Shown here piece after piece: positions 1 through 9,183 of a stretch of 64,000 nt of DNA. A program made the translations under genes and the position numbers. Position 1 is the first letter of the stretch. Each line of letters opens with the position of its first letter. Source of the stretch: an uncultured Flavobacteriales bacterium (GTDB lineage: Bacteria; Bacteroidota; Bacteroidia; Flavobacteriales_D; Sanyastnellaceae); NCBI GenBank assembly GCA_949373165.1, contig CASICO010000028.1, positions 17,753 to 81,752 on the forward strand, given 5' to 3'. The notes beneath the pieces were generated by a model that was not told the DNA's origin, did no database searches, and worked only from the letters and a program-made list of their open reading frames with translations.

Positions 1-1599
1 GAAAAACTAAAATTTGGGAACTGTGTCCAACAGCAAAATGTGGTGGACGCCATGTTCCGCCAAGTGCAGTCCGATGCCTCCGTGCCTTTTAACGCCGATC
101 AAGAGGTGCCGGGCTTGATTCACGCCACAGACTTTGACATGGGAATGGTGGGCTCCGCGTATGGAGACATCCAAGTGGCAAACTACCATGTGAGTACAGG
201 CAATTACACAGAATGGAACACGGGCTGGCAATACCGAAATGATGGAGTGGACATCACGTTTGCGACAGACCCGGTGCACAGCAACGGATACAAGGTGGGA
301 TGGATTGCCACAGACGAGTGGATGAAGTACACCGTGGAGGTGATCACCGGTGGGCTTTACGACATTGACCTTCGCGTTTCGGTCTCAGAAACAGCGGGGT
401 TGGTCCACCTTGAAACGGAAGGGACGGATGTCACATCCTATGTGGAATTGCCGTTAACGGGCATTCCGGGAGGATGGCAAACGGTGACCATCGAGGATGT
501 CTACCTCGAAGAAGGTCCTGTGGGATTGAGCCTGTGGGCGGATCAAGGCGGGTTTGAGATGTCTTACCTCGACTTCTCCTTCACAGGAACGCCGGCATCT
601 CAAGTCGCGATGGATGTGGTCAATGCCAAAACCGAAGATGCACAGCATGTGGCGTTGACCTTGAACAAAACGCTTCAACTGCCCTTGATGCCCGACCTCG
701 GTGCCTTTGCACTCTACGCCGACGGAAGCCCATTGACTTTGCTCTCCATGGAAACGGTGTCTGGCAGTGAAAGGGTCGTTCAATTTGAAGTGGAGGAAGC
801 CATGGATGCGACCATGGACCTGACCCTGACCTACTCTGGAAATTCAGTCATGGGACCAGACGGTGGCGCTTTGGTTGCTTTTACGGAGGAGGAGGTCTAC
901 AATGATCTGGATTTCCGCTATGCCATTCCGGGCTGGATTGAGGCCGAAGGTTTCAGTACCCAAATGGGGGTAGAGGTGGAGGCCACAAATGACAACGGTG
1001 GGGGGCAAAATGTGGGCTTTCTTGATGTCGGCGACTATATGGAGTACCCGGTGAACGTGCGCTATACAGGGGATTACACCTTGAATTTCAGGACGGCATC
1101 TGAGCAGGATGGCGCGGCTTCCTTGGAGTTGATAGACGTCCAAGGACAAAGCACAGGCTTGGGTGAAGCACAATTCCCGGCTTCTGGCGCATGGCAGACG
1201 TGGGTCACGTCGAGCAAAGAGGTCTTCATGGAAGCAGGAGTCTACCTTCTGCGGATTCAAATCACAGAAGCACCGTTCAATTTCAACTGGCTCGAATTCG
1301 AATACGAGGACGAGATCGATGAAGGAGGCATCACCTCTTATCAGTCTGTACTGGTGTATCCGAACCCCGTTCAGACCGGGGAAGTGACGGTGGGCTTTTC
1401 GGTTTTCTTTCCGCAGGATTTGACCTTGTCTGTGTACGATGCCAGCGGTCGGCCGGTCTATGGCAAGACCTTTCAGGACGTCACGACCATCCAAGAGACG
1501 TTGTCTTTAAATGGCCTCGCTGCAGGGGTTTACGAGGTGTTCATTCACGAAGAGGACGGAACGGTGAATGCGGGACGATTCTTGAAGTCGCTCCGCTGA
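1..1599 (+). CDS. Secreted CBM6-containing glycan-active protein, C-terminal part (5' truncated by window)
   Basis: The frame is open from the first base, so the true start and any catalytic domain lie upstream. Two CBM6-like carbohydrate-binding modules are visible. The first begins near VPGLIHATDFDMG and runs through VGWIATDEWMKYTVEV. The second begins near IPGWIEAEGF and runs through GFLDVGDYMEYPVNV to FNFNWLEFEYED. An Ig-like linker of about 100 residues separates them. The last 80 residues form a T9SS sorting domain (VLVYPNPVQ, then GVYEVFIHEEDG), so the protein should be exported through the type IX system. CBM6 modules commonly accompany laminarinases, xylanases and agarases. The gene converges on the SusC/SusD/PKD operon, so it is probably that locus's secreted glycanase, but the enzyme class cannot be read from what is here. 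Confidence 0.85.
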   Translation, partial: EKLKFGNCVQQQNVVDAMFRQVQSDASVPFNADQEVPGLIHATDFDMGMVGSAYGDIQVANYHVSTGNYTEWNTGWQYRNDGVDITFATDPVHSNGYKVGWIATDEWMKYTVEVITGGLYDIDLRVSVSETAGLVHLETEGTDVTSYVELPLTGIPGGWQTVTIEDVYLEEGPVGLSLWADQGGFEMSYLDFSFTGTPASQVAMDVVNAKTEDAQHVALTLNKTLQLPLMPDLGAFALYADGSPLTLLSMETVSGSERVVQFEVEEAMDATMDLTLTYSGNSVMGPDGGALVAFTEEEVYNDLDFRYAIPGWIEAEGFSTQMGVEVEATNDNGGGQNVGFLDVGDYMEYPVNVRYTGDYTLNFRTASEQDGAASLELIDVQGQSTGLGEAQFPASGAWQTWVTSSKEVFMEAGVYLLRIQITEAPFNFNWLEFEYEDEIDEGGITSYQSVLVYPNPVQTGEVTVGFSVFFPQDLTLSVYDASGRPVYGKTFQDVTTIQETLSLNGLAAGVYEVFIHEEDGTVNAGRFLKSLR

Positions 1600-1801
1600 T
1601 TTTGTCGGCCTTCGGTTTGGCCCGATGGCAAGGGGCTAGGAAGGGGAAAGGCGCAGTGTGATTCTTTCCTTGCTCAAGGTTGACGACTGGATCGTCGTGG
1701 ACGTGCGTTTTGGGATGTCTTTGAATCTGCAGGTGCAGCCGCCAGGTGCATCAGTGACATTCTCCGCGTACGCCGCCCATTTTCCGGTCACATCAATGGC
1801 G

Positions 1802-1841
1802 CAAAAAAAAAGGGAACCGGTCTTTTGACCGATTCCCTTTT
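1802..1841 (-). terminator. Intrinsic terminator of the SusC-SusD-PKD operon
   Basis: An inverted repeat (GGGAACCGGTC, loop TTTT, GACCGATTCCC) carries one internal C-A mismatch. It is flanked on the left by a run of A, which is a U-tract when read on the minus strand. It lies just past the stop of the minus-strand PKD lipoprotein. The short T-run on the right may let it also serve the convergent CBM6 gene. Confidence 0.75.
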
Positions 1842-1858
1842 CTCAAAAAATGCGTGAA

Positions 1859-3553
1859 TTACTGTGCGACCAAACGCATGGTCCAGTATGAACCGCCGGA
1901 CTCTTCGCCATAGTCCACCGTGATAGACAGTCGCTCGACTCCGTTGTTGTTGCTGTATTCGTAGACCTCGTAGGTGATGCTGCTTGCGGGTGTGCCTGTG
2001 CCGTCATCGGGAAGCTCACCGCCATTGAAGGCCTTGTTGAATCCAAGGAAGGCACCAACGCCATTCACCGTGATTTCGGTGTCGGATGCGGTAAAGGCGT
2101 GGGTCCCTGCAGCAAACGCATCGAGTGGCGCGGCAAGCAAGGTCTCATCGAGGCACTCGTTGCCACCACCGAGATAGCCCTCTGCCCAAATCACACCGTC
2201 TGTGACGTAGTCCAGTGTTCCATCGTTGTAGAAGATCCACTCGTCGTCCATTTGGCAGGAGCGTTCTACAACGCCGTTGGCGTCGATTCCGCCCCACCAG
2301 TCGCCGCAGCCTTGGCAAGGCCCAACGTAGTAACTGGCTTCGCCATCCAAACGCCAGGTCTTTCCTTCAGCGCTGGAAATCATGTCCATGGTGAACACCG
2401 CAGAGCTGATGGAGACGACTTGACTGTTGTCGTTCATCTGGCCTGCATCGTCGCTTGCGGTCAGTGTTACCGTGTAATCACCGTCCATGGCATAGGCGTG
2501 CACAGGATTGGTCTCCACACTTGTGGCACCATCACCGAAGTCCCAGCTGTAGGAAGTGGCGTTGGACGAAGAGTTGGTGAACGTCACGTTCATGCCATCC
2601 TTCACGTAAGAGAAGTTGGCTGTGGGCGCAGAAGAAGGGATGGGCGGCAAGTTGGCCTCATCGTGGTAGTGCACGAGGTAGAAATTCCAAGCGCTGCCAT
2701 CGGCGCGCACAAGGGCGAGGCCCATGCGGTCAGCGATGTCTCCTTCTTCGGTGCTGATGATGGTGAACAATTTGGTGGAAGCGGGGACATAGCTGTCTCC
2801 GTTCTCCGTCTTGTTGCAGAGCCCGATATAGGCGCCAAAGCCGTCGATGGAAATGGTGTTGGTGTTGGTGTTGTAGTCGAAGGTGTAATTGCCGCCGTCG
2901 GCAAAAGCACTCAGGTCTTCACCGTTGGGTCCAGTGAACACGCCAGGGGCGCTCTCGTCCATGCAGTTTTCGTCGATGCCCAACCATCCGCCGTTGGCGT
3001 CCGAGTCCACAAACAGTGTGCCGTTCGTGCTTTTCTCCCATGTTCCGTCGGCGTTAAACGTGTAGCTGTCGTCGAGGATGCAAGGACGATCTCCGAGAGG
3101 GGTTACCCCACCGAAAGACCACCAGCTGTTGTCGCCGGCTGCAGGCCCAATGCCCAATGCCACTTCTTCACGGTCCAAATACCACGTCTTGCCGTCTGCC
3201 CCGGAAAGGAACAAGCTGGCGGTGTTGGGGTCTGTGATGATGATGGATTCGGTTTTGGATGCAGAACCATCGAGGCCCGTCGCCGTCAAGGTGACTTCAT
3301 ATGTGCCGCCGCCATCGAACGTATGAACTGGGCTGGTTTCTGTACTTGTGTTGCCGTCGCCGAAGTCCCATGCGTGGGATGTGGCATTGGCGGAATAATT
3401 GGTGAACGTGACTTCGTTCCAGTTGGTTTCGCTGACTTCGTATTGGAAGCTGGCAATGACGGCTGAAGGCTCTGGTACGGGGTCCTTTCTGCAGCCGAAC
3501 ATTACTAAGCTCGCAAAAATCACGAGGCCAAGTCCTTGAATCGTTTTGTTCAT
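1859..3553 (-). CDS. PKD-domain surface glycan-binding lipoprotein (SusE-position)
   Basis: This is a 564-residue lipoprotein. I start it at MNKTIQGLGLVIF because that gives a clean signal peptide ending in the lipobox FGC; an in-frame upstream start would put 15 odd residues in front. Two PKD domains are visible, each with the hallmark SHAWDFGDG or SYSWDFGDG, near residues 40-115 and 305-380. Each is followed by a domain with a KTW-L-GE start, a VGP motif, tryptophans and a DD-Y/W-F strand. This unit is therefore duplicated. The same unit occurs once in the lipoprotein at 47466-48314. By position after SusC and SusD it should be a cell-surface glycan-binding protein that hands oligosaccharide to the transporter. 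That function is inferred from context. Confidence 0.8.
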   Translation of the reverse strand: MNKTIQGLGLVIFASLVMFGCRKDPVPEPSAVIASFQYEVSETNWNEVTFTNYSANATSHAWDFGDGNTSTETSPVHTFDGGGTYEVTLTATGLDGSASKTESIIITDPNTASLFLSGADGKTWYLDREEVALGIGPAAGDNSWWSFGGVTPLGDRPCILDDSYTFNADGTWEKSTNGTLFVDSDANGGWLGIDENCMDESAPGVFTGPNGEDLSAFADGGNYTFDYNTNTNTISIDGFGAYIGLCNKTENGDSYVPASTKLFTIISTEEGDIADRMGLALVRADGSAWNFYLVHYHDEANLPPIPSSAPTANFSYVKDGMNVTFTNSSSNATSYSWDFGDGATSVETNPVHAYAMDGDYTVTLTASDDAGQMNDNSQVVSISSAVFTMDMISSAEGKTWRLDGEASYYVGPCQGCGDWWGGIDANGVVERSCQMDDEWIFYNDGTLDYVTDGVIWAEGYLGGGNECLDETLLAAPLDAFAAGTHAFTASDTEITVNGVGAFLGFNKAFNGGELPDDGTGTPASSITYEVYEYSNNNGVERLSITVDYGEESGGSYWTMRLVAQ

Positions 3554-3608
3554 GGTCGTTTGATTTGTGTGGTGTGGTGTTGTTTGAATGGGGGTCAACG
3601 CGCCGGGC

Positions 3609-5234
3609 TCAATTGAAGAGAGCGTCGTCGGGATAAGTGGTCAGCCCTGTGGCAACTTGTGTTTCTTCGAGTGCAATGGGCAACCAGAGGTCTTCGTTGC
3701 TAAAGTTGGCTTCCTTGTCCCCATCTCCGGTAAACAGGCTCCCTTCAGCACGTCCTGAGCGGACCAGATCGTACCAACGGTCTCCTTCGCAGGCCAATTC
3801 AGCGCGGCGTTCATACCAAATCAAGTCGAGGAGGCTCCAACCTTCTTCGGCCATCACGGTGGCTGCCGTGCGGAAACTTCCGGCGTTGTCGCCAGGTCCG
3901 GCAGCGCGCTCCCGCACGATGTCGATGTACATCTGCGCAGTACCGTCGTCTCCAGAGCCACGGTGCAAGGCCTCGGCGAGCATCAAAAGCACGTCGGCGT
4001 AGCGGAACACGTGGGTGTTCTGTGCCTTCGTGAGGTGCTCATTTCCACCATTGACGTTGGTGCCTGCAAAGGCCTTGAGGTTGGGGTATTTTTCCTGCCA
4101 GTATCCCGTGTAGTCCACAGGGTTGTTTTGGGTCATGTCGATGATGGGGTCGCAGCTGGCGCCGGCATCGGCCAAGTCCTGTGCAAGTTCAGCTTCGGAC
4201 AAGATGGCCACGTCGCGTCGATAGGTGTCGTCTTCGAGGAAGTGATCCCAGAGTCCCTCCGTAACGGACATGAACCCCCAGCCGGCTTCGTAATCGGGGT
4301 GATCAGCGCACAATCCGCGCACACCGCACAACTGAATCATGCCGTTTCCATCCACGCCTTCCATCCAGCTCCAATCGCTGGACCAAAGTGGATTGTGTTG
4401 GATTTCAAAAACCGATTCCGTGGTGTTTCTGTTGTCAAAAACAAAGAGCGACTGCATGTCGTCTTGCAGTTGGTAGGCGCCCAAGTCCACGACGGATTGG
4501 AAGGCGTCTGCAGCAGATTGGAACAGCACGGGGTCGTCACCTTTCAAGTCTGCCCAGTACAAATAGGCCTTGCCCATGAGGGCGTATGCAGCCCCTTTGG
4601 TGACGCGTCCTTCTTGTCCGCTCGGTGCAACCAAAGGCAAGTGGGGAAGGGCCTGTTCACAATCCGTTACGATTTGCTGCATGACCTCCGACAAGGTGTT
4701 GCGCTCGAGGTTCATGTCGTCTGGCGTCAAGCTTTGGTTCACCACGGGAATGGGGCCAAAGTGACGGAAGAGCTCAAAGTGGTAATACCCGCGCAGCCAC
4801 TGGGCTTGCGCCTTGTATTCGGTTACGGTTTCGGATTCGATTTCGGTCAAGTCCAACAATGCATTGGCCCGGCTGATGCCGATGTAGCTTTTGCGATAGA
4901 TGGGGTGAATCACCACATTGGAATTGGTGTTGGTGAAGTCGTCCAACTCCTGCCAGCCGGGCTGGTCGTTGTTGGAGGGGTCTCCACCCGCATTGGCGTT
5001 GTCCGATCGGATTTCGCCCATCATGGTGGGAGAGATCCACTGTCCGTAGGCCATGGACCAACCGATGGGGTCATAGACCCCAATCAAGGCCGAGGCCACT
5101 TGGTCTTCGGTCTGATAGTAATTGCTTGAAAGGAATTCGTTGACCGGATCCACGACCAAGCGGTCTTTGCTGCAAGCGGCCAACAGAAGTGCGAGGCCGG
5201 CAATGACAGTGAGGTTGCGAGAGAGGGTGTTCAT
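3609..5234 (-). CDS. susD: SusD/RagB-family outer-membrane glycan-binding lipoprotein
   Basis: The 541-residue protein starts with a signal peptide and the lipobox LLAAC. It then shows the SusD N-terminus (NEFLSSNYYQTEDQVASALIG), TPR-like helices (YHFELFRHFGPIPVV) and the conserved C-terminal block ERRAELACEGDRWYDLVRSG. SusD proteins sit on the cell surface as a lid over the SusC channel and bind the incoming glycan. The gene starts 12 bp after SusC, as expected for a co-transcribed pair. The substrate cannot be read from the sequence; CBM6 and PKD neighbours suggest a beta-glucan or a similar plant or algal polysaccharide. Confidence 0.95.
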   Translation of the reverse strand: MNTLSRNLTVIAGLALLLAACSKDRLVVDPVNEFLSSNYYQTEDQVASALIGVYDPIGWSMAYGQWISPTMMGEIRSDNANAGGDPSNNDQPGWQELDDFTNTNSNVVIHPIYRKSYIGISRANALLDLTEIESETVTEYKAQAQWLRGYYHFELFRHFGPIPVVNQSLTPDDMNLERNTLSEVMQQIVTDCEQALPHLPLVAPSGQEGRVTKGAAYALMGKAYLYWADLKGDDPVLFQSAADAFQSVVDLGAYQLQDDMQSLFVFDNRNTTESVFEIQHNPLWSSDWSWMEGVDGNGMIQLCGVRGLCADHPDYEAGWGFMSVTEGLWDHFLEDDTYRRDVAILSEAELAQDLADAGASCDPIIDMTQNNPVDYTGYWQEKYPNLKAFAGTNVNGGNEHLTKAQNTHVFRYADVLLMLAEALHRGSGDDGTAQMYIDIVRERAAGPGDNAGSFRTAATVMAEEGWSLLDLIWYERRAELACEGDRWYDLVRSGRAEGSLFTGDGDKEANFSNEDLWLPIALEETQVATGLTTYPDDALFN

Positions 5235-5246
5235 TGTCGTGCGCGA

Positions 5247-8200
5247 TTAGAATGAGACGTTGAGGCCAGCTCCGAAGGAGCGATTGTTGGGGTAGAATCC
5301 TTTGTCGATTCCTGTGTCAAGAATCCATCCACTGGTGCCGATGTCCGGGTCGAATCCGCGGTAGTTGGTGACCGTGAACAGGTTGTTTCCGGTCAAGTAA
5401 ACCTTGACTTCTTTCATTTTGGCGCGGTGCGTCCATTCCTTGGGGAGGGTCCATCCGAGTTGGAGGTTGCGCAGTCGAAGGAAATTGCCCTTTTCGACGT
5501 AGAAGCTCGAGGGGCGTTGGTTGTTGTTGGGGTCCGTCGACGTCAACCTTGGCAATTCTGCACTCGGCGCCTCAGGCGTCCAGCGGTCCAACCAAAAGGT
5601 CTGCATGTTGGAGAACGTCACATCAGAACGCTCATAGGTCCGGTAGATGTCGTGTCCAATTTGGCCATTGAAAATGGCGTTCATGTAGAAGTTCTTGTAG
5701 GTCAAATTGGTACTGAAACCGATGATGTGATTTGGCCAAGGGCTGCCGATGTCGCCAATGTCATCGGAGTTGATGATGCCGTCGCCATTGGTGTCCAAAA
5801 AGCGGATGTCTCCGGGTTCGGCATTGGGTTGGAGCAGGTCTCCTTCTTGGTTGATGTGACCGAAGATGTCCGCTTGGCTTTGGAAAATACCGTCGGCTTG
5901 GTAGCCCACAAAGTGTCCAACGGCATACCCTTCGGTCATGCGGGTAATGGCGGTGTTCCGGACAGGCCAACCCCAACCGTTCAAATATCCAGTTTCGCCA
6001 GCGACGCTGACCACTTCGTTTTTGAAATGTGTGTAGTTCAATTGGGCATTGAGGTCCCAATCTCCTTTGCTCATTTTGTATCCAATGCCCAACTCGATGC
6101 CGCGGTTCAAGATTTCTCCGAGGTTAGAGGTGGGGTTGTTGGTGGCACCGATGTAGCCTGGAATTTGCTGTGTCATGAGCAAGTCTTTGGTTCGCTTGCT
6201 GTAAACGTCCGCTTCGATGTTCACCTTGTTGTCGAAAAGGCCCAGCTCGATGCCCAAGTCGAGTTGCTCGCTCTCCTCCCATTTTACGTTGGGGTTGGGT
6301 GGGGCGGCCAAAGCTGTTCCCGTGCTCAAGGATTGCTCTTCGCTTCCAAAGGAGTAGGTAAAGGCATTTTGGATTCGGGCCACATAGCTCAGTGGCGAAA
6401 TGCGATCCGACCCGTTGACGCCCCATGAGGCACGTACTTTCATGAAGCTAATCTTGTCCGAATCCTTGAGGAAGTCCTCCTTCGAGGCGACCCATCCAAC
6501 AGATGCTGATGGGAACACACCGTAGCGGTTGTTCTCTCCAAAATTCGAGGAACCATCCCGGCGAATGGTGGCAGAAAACAGGTACTTCTCGTCAAAGTTG
6601 TAGAGCAAGCGAGAAAAGGAACTGATCAAAGCATAATTGACAGAAGCGCCACCAAATGCCAAGTCTAGTGTGTCTTGCCCAGAGTCGATGTAATGGAAGT
6701 TGGGGTTGAACTCAGCATCTGCAGGGATGTTCGAGGTGGAGCCGCCAACTTGGCGGAACTCATTGGCTCTGTATGAGGTGCCTACGAGTACGTCGAAGTT
6801 GTGCTTGTCTTGAACAGTGGTGGTGTAGTTGGCGGTGTTCTCCCATTGAATGCCTTGGAAGTTGCCGGAACCTTGTCCCACATCGTTGGTCAGGTTTTGT
6901 GCGGCAGGGTGGAATTCGTAGCGGGGAGTGAAGTACCGGTAATCATACCAGTTGAGGTCGAAGCCGATATCGGTTTTGATTCGCAAGCCTTTGATGGGCT
7001 GGGCTTCGAGGAAGACGTTCCCCAAGATTTGGTCGGACTTGTTGTCGCCACCAGCCAGGTAAAGACGGCTCAGGGGATTGATGTATTCTTTCTGAACCCA
7101 CGGAGATTGAGCAAACCCAAATTGACCGTCTTCGTCGTAGATGGGGGTCAAGGGGTCGTAGGCGAAGGCATCGGACTGAACGCCGCCAAAGGCGTTGTTG
7201 GTGCCGATGTTGTTGTTCTGCGTTCGGTTCAAGTAGAAATTTTGACCAATGGTCAAGAAGTCTTTGACCTTCTTGGTGGAGTTGTAGCGAAGAGCGTACC
7301 GTGTGTAGTTGGACTTTTCGCCCCCAATGACGCCGTTCTGATCCCAATAGTCCATGGACATATAGGAGTTCTTGCCAGAAGCGGTGACCCGGTGGTTCAC
7401 CACTTGAGCAGAATTGAAAATGGCCTCCATCCAATTCGTGTTCCCCGTCAAGGCGTCCCCGAAGTCAGGAAAACCGAGGATGTCCAAGGCTGAGGTTTGA
7501 TTGCTGTTGGCAAACTTTTCACGCATCAGCACCACGTAGTCTTCCGAACCCAACATCTCGGGCAACTTCCAAGGGTTGGAATTCAGGTAACTGTTGGAGT
7601 AGGTGATGCTGCCTTCGTCTTTGCTGCCACTTTTGGTGGTGATGATGATCACGCCATTGGCGGCACGGGCACCATAAATGGCGCTGGATGCGGCGTCTTT
7701 CAGAACGTCCACAGATTCCACGTCACTGGGATTCAAGTTGTCGATGTTGCCCACTTGGAGTCCGTCCACCACATAAAGGGGGGAGTTGTCACCGTTGGTG
7801 CTGATTCCACGAATCAGGATGCTTTTCCCAGAACCAGGTTGGCCACTGGATTCGTTCACAATCAAGCCAGAGGTTAGGCCTTCGAGGCTCGACGTGACAT
7901 CGGGCACGACGATGCCTTCAATGTCTTTTGCGGTGACTTTGGAAATGGAACCGGTTGAGACCTTCTTTTTTTGTCGTCCGTATCCCACCACAACCACTTC
8001 GCCAACGAGTTCGGCATCCATGTTGAGGGTCACGGTCAAAGGCGTTCCCGACGTGACATTCAGGGTTTGGCTTTCGTATCCAATAAAGCTGAACGTCAAG
8101 TTGACGGGCAGGCGTTCCACTTTCAAGGTAAAGGTGCCGTCGATGCCTGCACTGGCGCCTTGTGAGGTGCCTTCGGCAAGGACGGTTGCACCGATTAAGG

Positions 8201-8336
8201 CGTCTCCGGTTTCTCCGTCTAAAACGGTTCCAGTCAAGGAGAGGGTTTGGGCTGAAATGGTTGACCAACTCAGGGCAAACAGCAAGAAGAAAAGAGGCTT
8301 ACTCCAATGGAGAAGACAGCGGTGGTTCGTGTTCAT
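5247..8336 (-). CDS. susC: SusC/RagA-family TonB-dependent outer-membrane transporter
   Basis: The 1029-residue transporter is started here at MNTNHRCLLHW, which gives a normal signal peptide ending SAQ; 31 upstream in-frame residues do not look like a signal. A carboxypeptidase-regulatory-like domain (LSLTGTVLDGETGDALIGAT) comes first. It is followed by the plug with VVVGYGRQKKK, the SusC signature GQPGSGKSILIRGI and AIYGARAANGVIIITTK, and then a long beta-barrel ending in an aromatic residue (LNVSF). It imports oligosaccharides using TonB energy together with the SusD encoded 12 bp downstream. A perfect palindrome lies about 75 bp upstream and may be its operator. Confidence 0.95.
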   Translation of the reverse strand: MNTNHRCLLHWSKPLFFLLFALSWSTISAQTLSLTGTVLDGETGDALIGATVLAEGTSQGASAGIDGTFTLKVERLPVNLTFSFIGYESQTLNVTSGTPLTVTLNMDAELVGEVVVVGYGRQKKKVSTGSISKVTAKDIEGIVVPDVTSSLEGLTSGLIVNESSGQPGSGKSILIRGISTNGDNSPLYVVDGLQVGNIDNLNPSDVESVDVLKDAASSAIYGARAANGVIIITTKSGSKDEGSITYSNSYLNSNPWKLPEMLGSEDYVVLMREKFANSNQTSALDILGFPDFGDALTGNTNWMEAIFNSAQVVNHRVTASGKNSYMSMDYWDQNGVIGGEKSNYTRYALRYNSTKKVKDFLTIGQNFYLNRTQNNNIGTNNAFGGVQSDAFAYDPLTPIYDEDGQFGFAQSPWVQKEYINPLSRLYLAGGDNKSDQILGNVFLEAQPIKGLRIKTDIGFDLNWYDYRYFTPRYEFHPAAQNLTNDVGQGSGNFQGIQWENTANYTTTVQDKHNFDVLVGTSYRANEFRQVGGSTSNIPADAEFNPNFHYIDSGQDTLDLAFGGASVNYALISSFSRLLYNFDEKYLFSATIRRDGSSNFGENNRYGVFPSASVGWVASKEDFLKDSDKISFMKVRASWGVNGSDRISPLSYVARIQNAFTYSFGSEEQSLSTGTALAAPPNPNVKWEESEQLDLGIELGLFDNKVNIEADVYSKRTKDLLMTQQIPGYIGATNNPTSNLGEILNRGIELGIGYKMSKGDWDLNAQLNYTHFKNEVVSVAGETGYLNGWGWPVRNTAITRMTEGYAVGHFVGYQADGIFQSQADIFGHINQEGDLLQPNAEPGDIRFLDTNGDGIINSDDIGDIGSPWPNHIIGFSTNLTYKNFYMNAIFNGQIGHDIYRTYERSDVTFSNMQTFWLDRWTPEAPSAELPRLTSTDPNNNQRPSSFYVEKGNFLRLRNLQLGWTLPKEWTHRAKMKEVKVYLTGNNLFTVTNYRGFDPDIGTSGWILDTGIDKGFYPNNRSFGAGLNVSF

Positions 8337-8412
8337 GGCAATGCTTGGCAAGCAATAAAAGGCGTGTCTTGAACCCTTTTGAGGGGTCTTCATCCTTCGC
8401 CTTCCATTGATG

Positions 8413-8427
8413 GTGTACAATGTACAC
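8413..8427. promoter_or_regulatory. Palindrome upstream of SusC, candidate operator
   Basis: GTGTACA-A-TGTACAC is a perfect 7-bp inverted repeat with a 1-bp spacer, 77 bp upstream of the chosen SusC start. On the minus strand it contains TACATTGT, a loose match to the Bacteroidota -7 element TAnnTTTG, so it could overlap the promoter. No regulator gene is adjacent. The rest of the 280-bp gap to the next gene (8337-8616) shows nothing else I can support. Confidence 0.35.
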
Positions 8428-8616
8428 ATAGCCTCCAGATTGAAAGGTTGATTGTGGCATTAAAGTTGAAAAATGACGCCTGAATCGACTCCTTAGGCGT
8501 TTGAATTGAGAATCGCATTCTGCCCTGTCGAATTCGGCCTTGAATTCAAAAGTGGAGCAGGTCCGGATCATTTGGGGTCAATGCGATGGTCCCCTTGTTC
8601 AGGCCATTTTTCAGGC

Positions 8617-9183
8617 TCAGAAAAGCCACCTTCGACCTATGGTGATCATCCCGAGGGACAAGGCCGATACGCCGTCCCAATCGTAGAGATTGTCTGATTC
8701 GGTGCTGTACAACACGCCGTAAGGGGACAGTTCAAAAGAGAACGCCCATTCCGTGCATTTGATGTCGCTTGCACCCTTTCCCCGCCGTTCGAGTCGGCGC
8801 AATTTGGCTTTGCTGATGTCGCGGTTGCAGCGTTGGGTCGGAATCCCGGTTTGGACATAGGCGTGGAGTGGCCAGACGCGAACGCCTGTGGAGAGACTCC
8901 ATCCAGAACTCCATCGTTTTCCGACTCCGACTTTGGCTGTAGCGAGGGTGGGAAAGGCCAGCCCAATTTGAGCATCGACAAAGCCCGCGTCGTTGAAGAA
9001 GGTCCGTTTGCCGATTAAAAAGGACGTGCCGGGAAAAATGAATTCACCATCGATGGCGGCGACGCCCCAATTGGACTCGATGTAACGCTCTTTTACTTGT
9101 TCTTGAGCACGGGCGGAGAGCGCCACCAATGTGAGCACGCAAAGAAGCGCAAGGTGTGCCTTTGGGAACGCGCTCGTTTTCAT
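8617..9183 (-). CDS. Hypothetical exported protein, possible small outer-membrane beta-barrel
   Basis: The 188-residue protein has a clear signal peptide (hydrophobic core LALLCVLTLVALSARAQ). It continues with alternating polar and hydrophobic strands (GVGKRWSSGWSLSTGVRVWP; FELSPYGVLYS) and ends in an aromatic residue (IGRRWLF), as small outer-membrane barrels often do. I do not recognise a named family. Its ATG overlaps the stop of the penicillin-acylase gene by 4 bp, so the two are probably translated together. The link to that enzyme's function is unknown. Confidence 0.65.
   Translation of the reverse strand: MKTSAFPKAHLALLCVLTLVALSARAQEQVKERYIESNWGVAAIDGEFIFPGTSFLIGKRTFFNDAGFVDAQIGLAFPTLATAKVGVGKRWSSGWSLSTGVRVWPLHAYVQTGIPTQRCNRDISKAKLRRLERRGKGASDIKCTEWAFSFELSPYGVLYSTESDNLYDWDGVSALSLGMITIGRRWLF

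Noticed and set aside
2099..5129. Long plus-strand open frames opposite the PKD lipoprotein and SusD (for example 2099-3466 and 3963-5129)
   Set aside because: They are antisense to well-supported genes, are low in recognisable motifs and have odd Val/Gly/His-rich composition.
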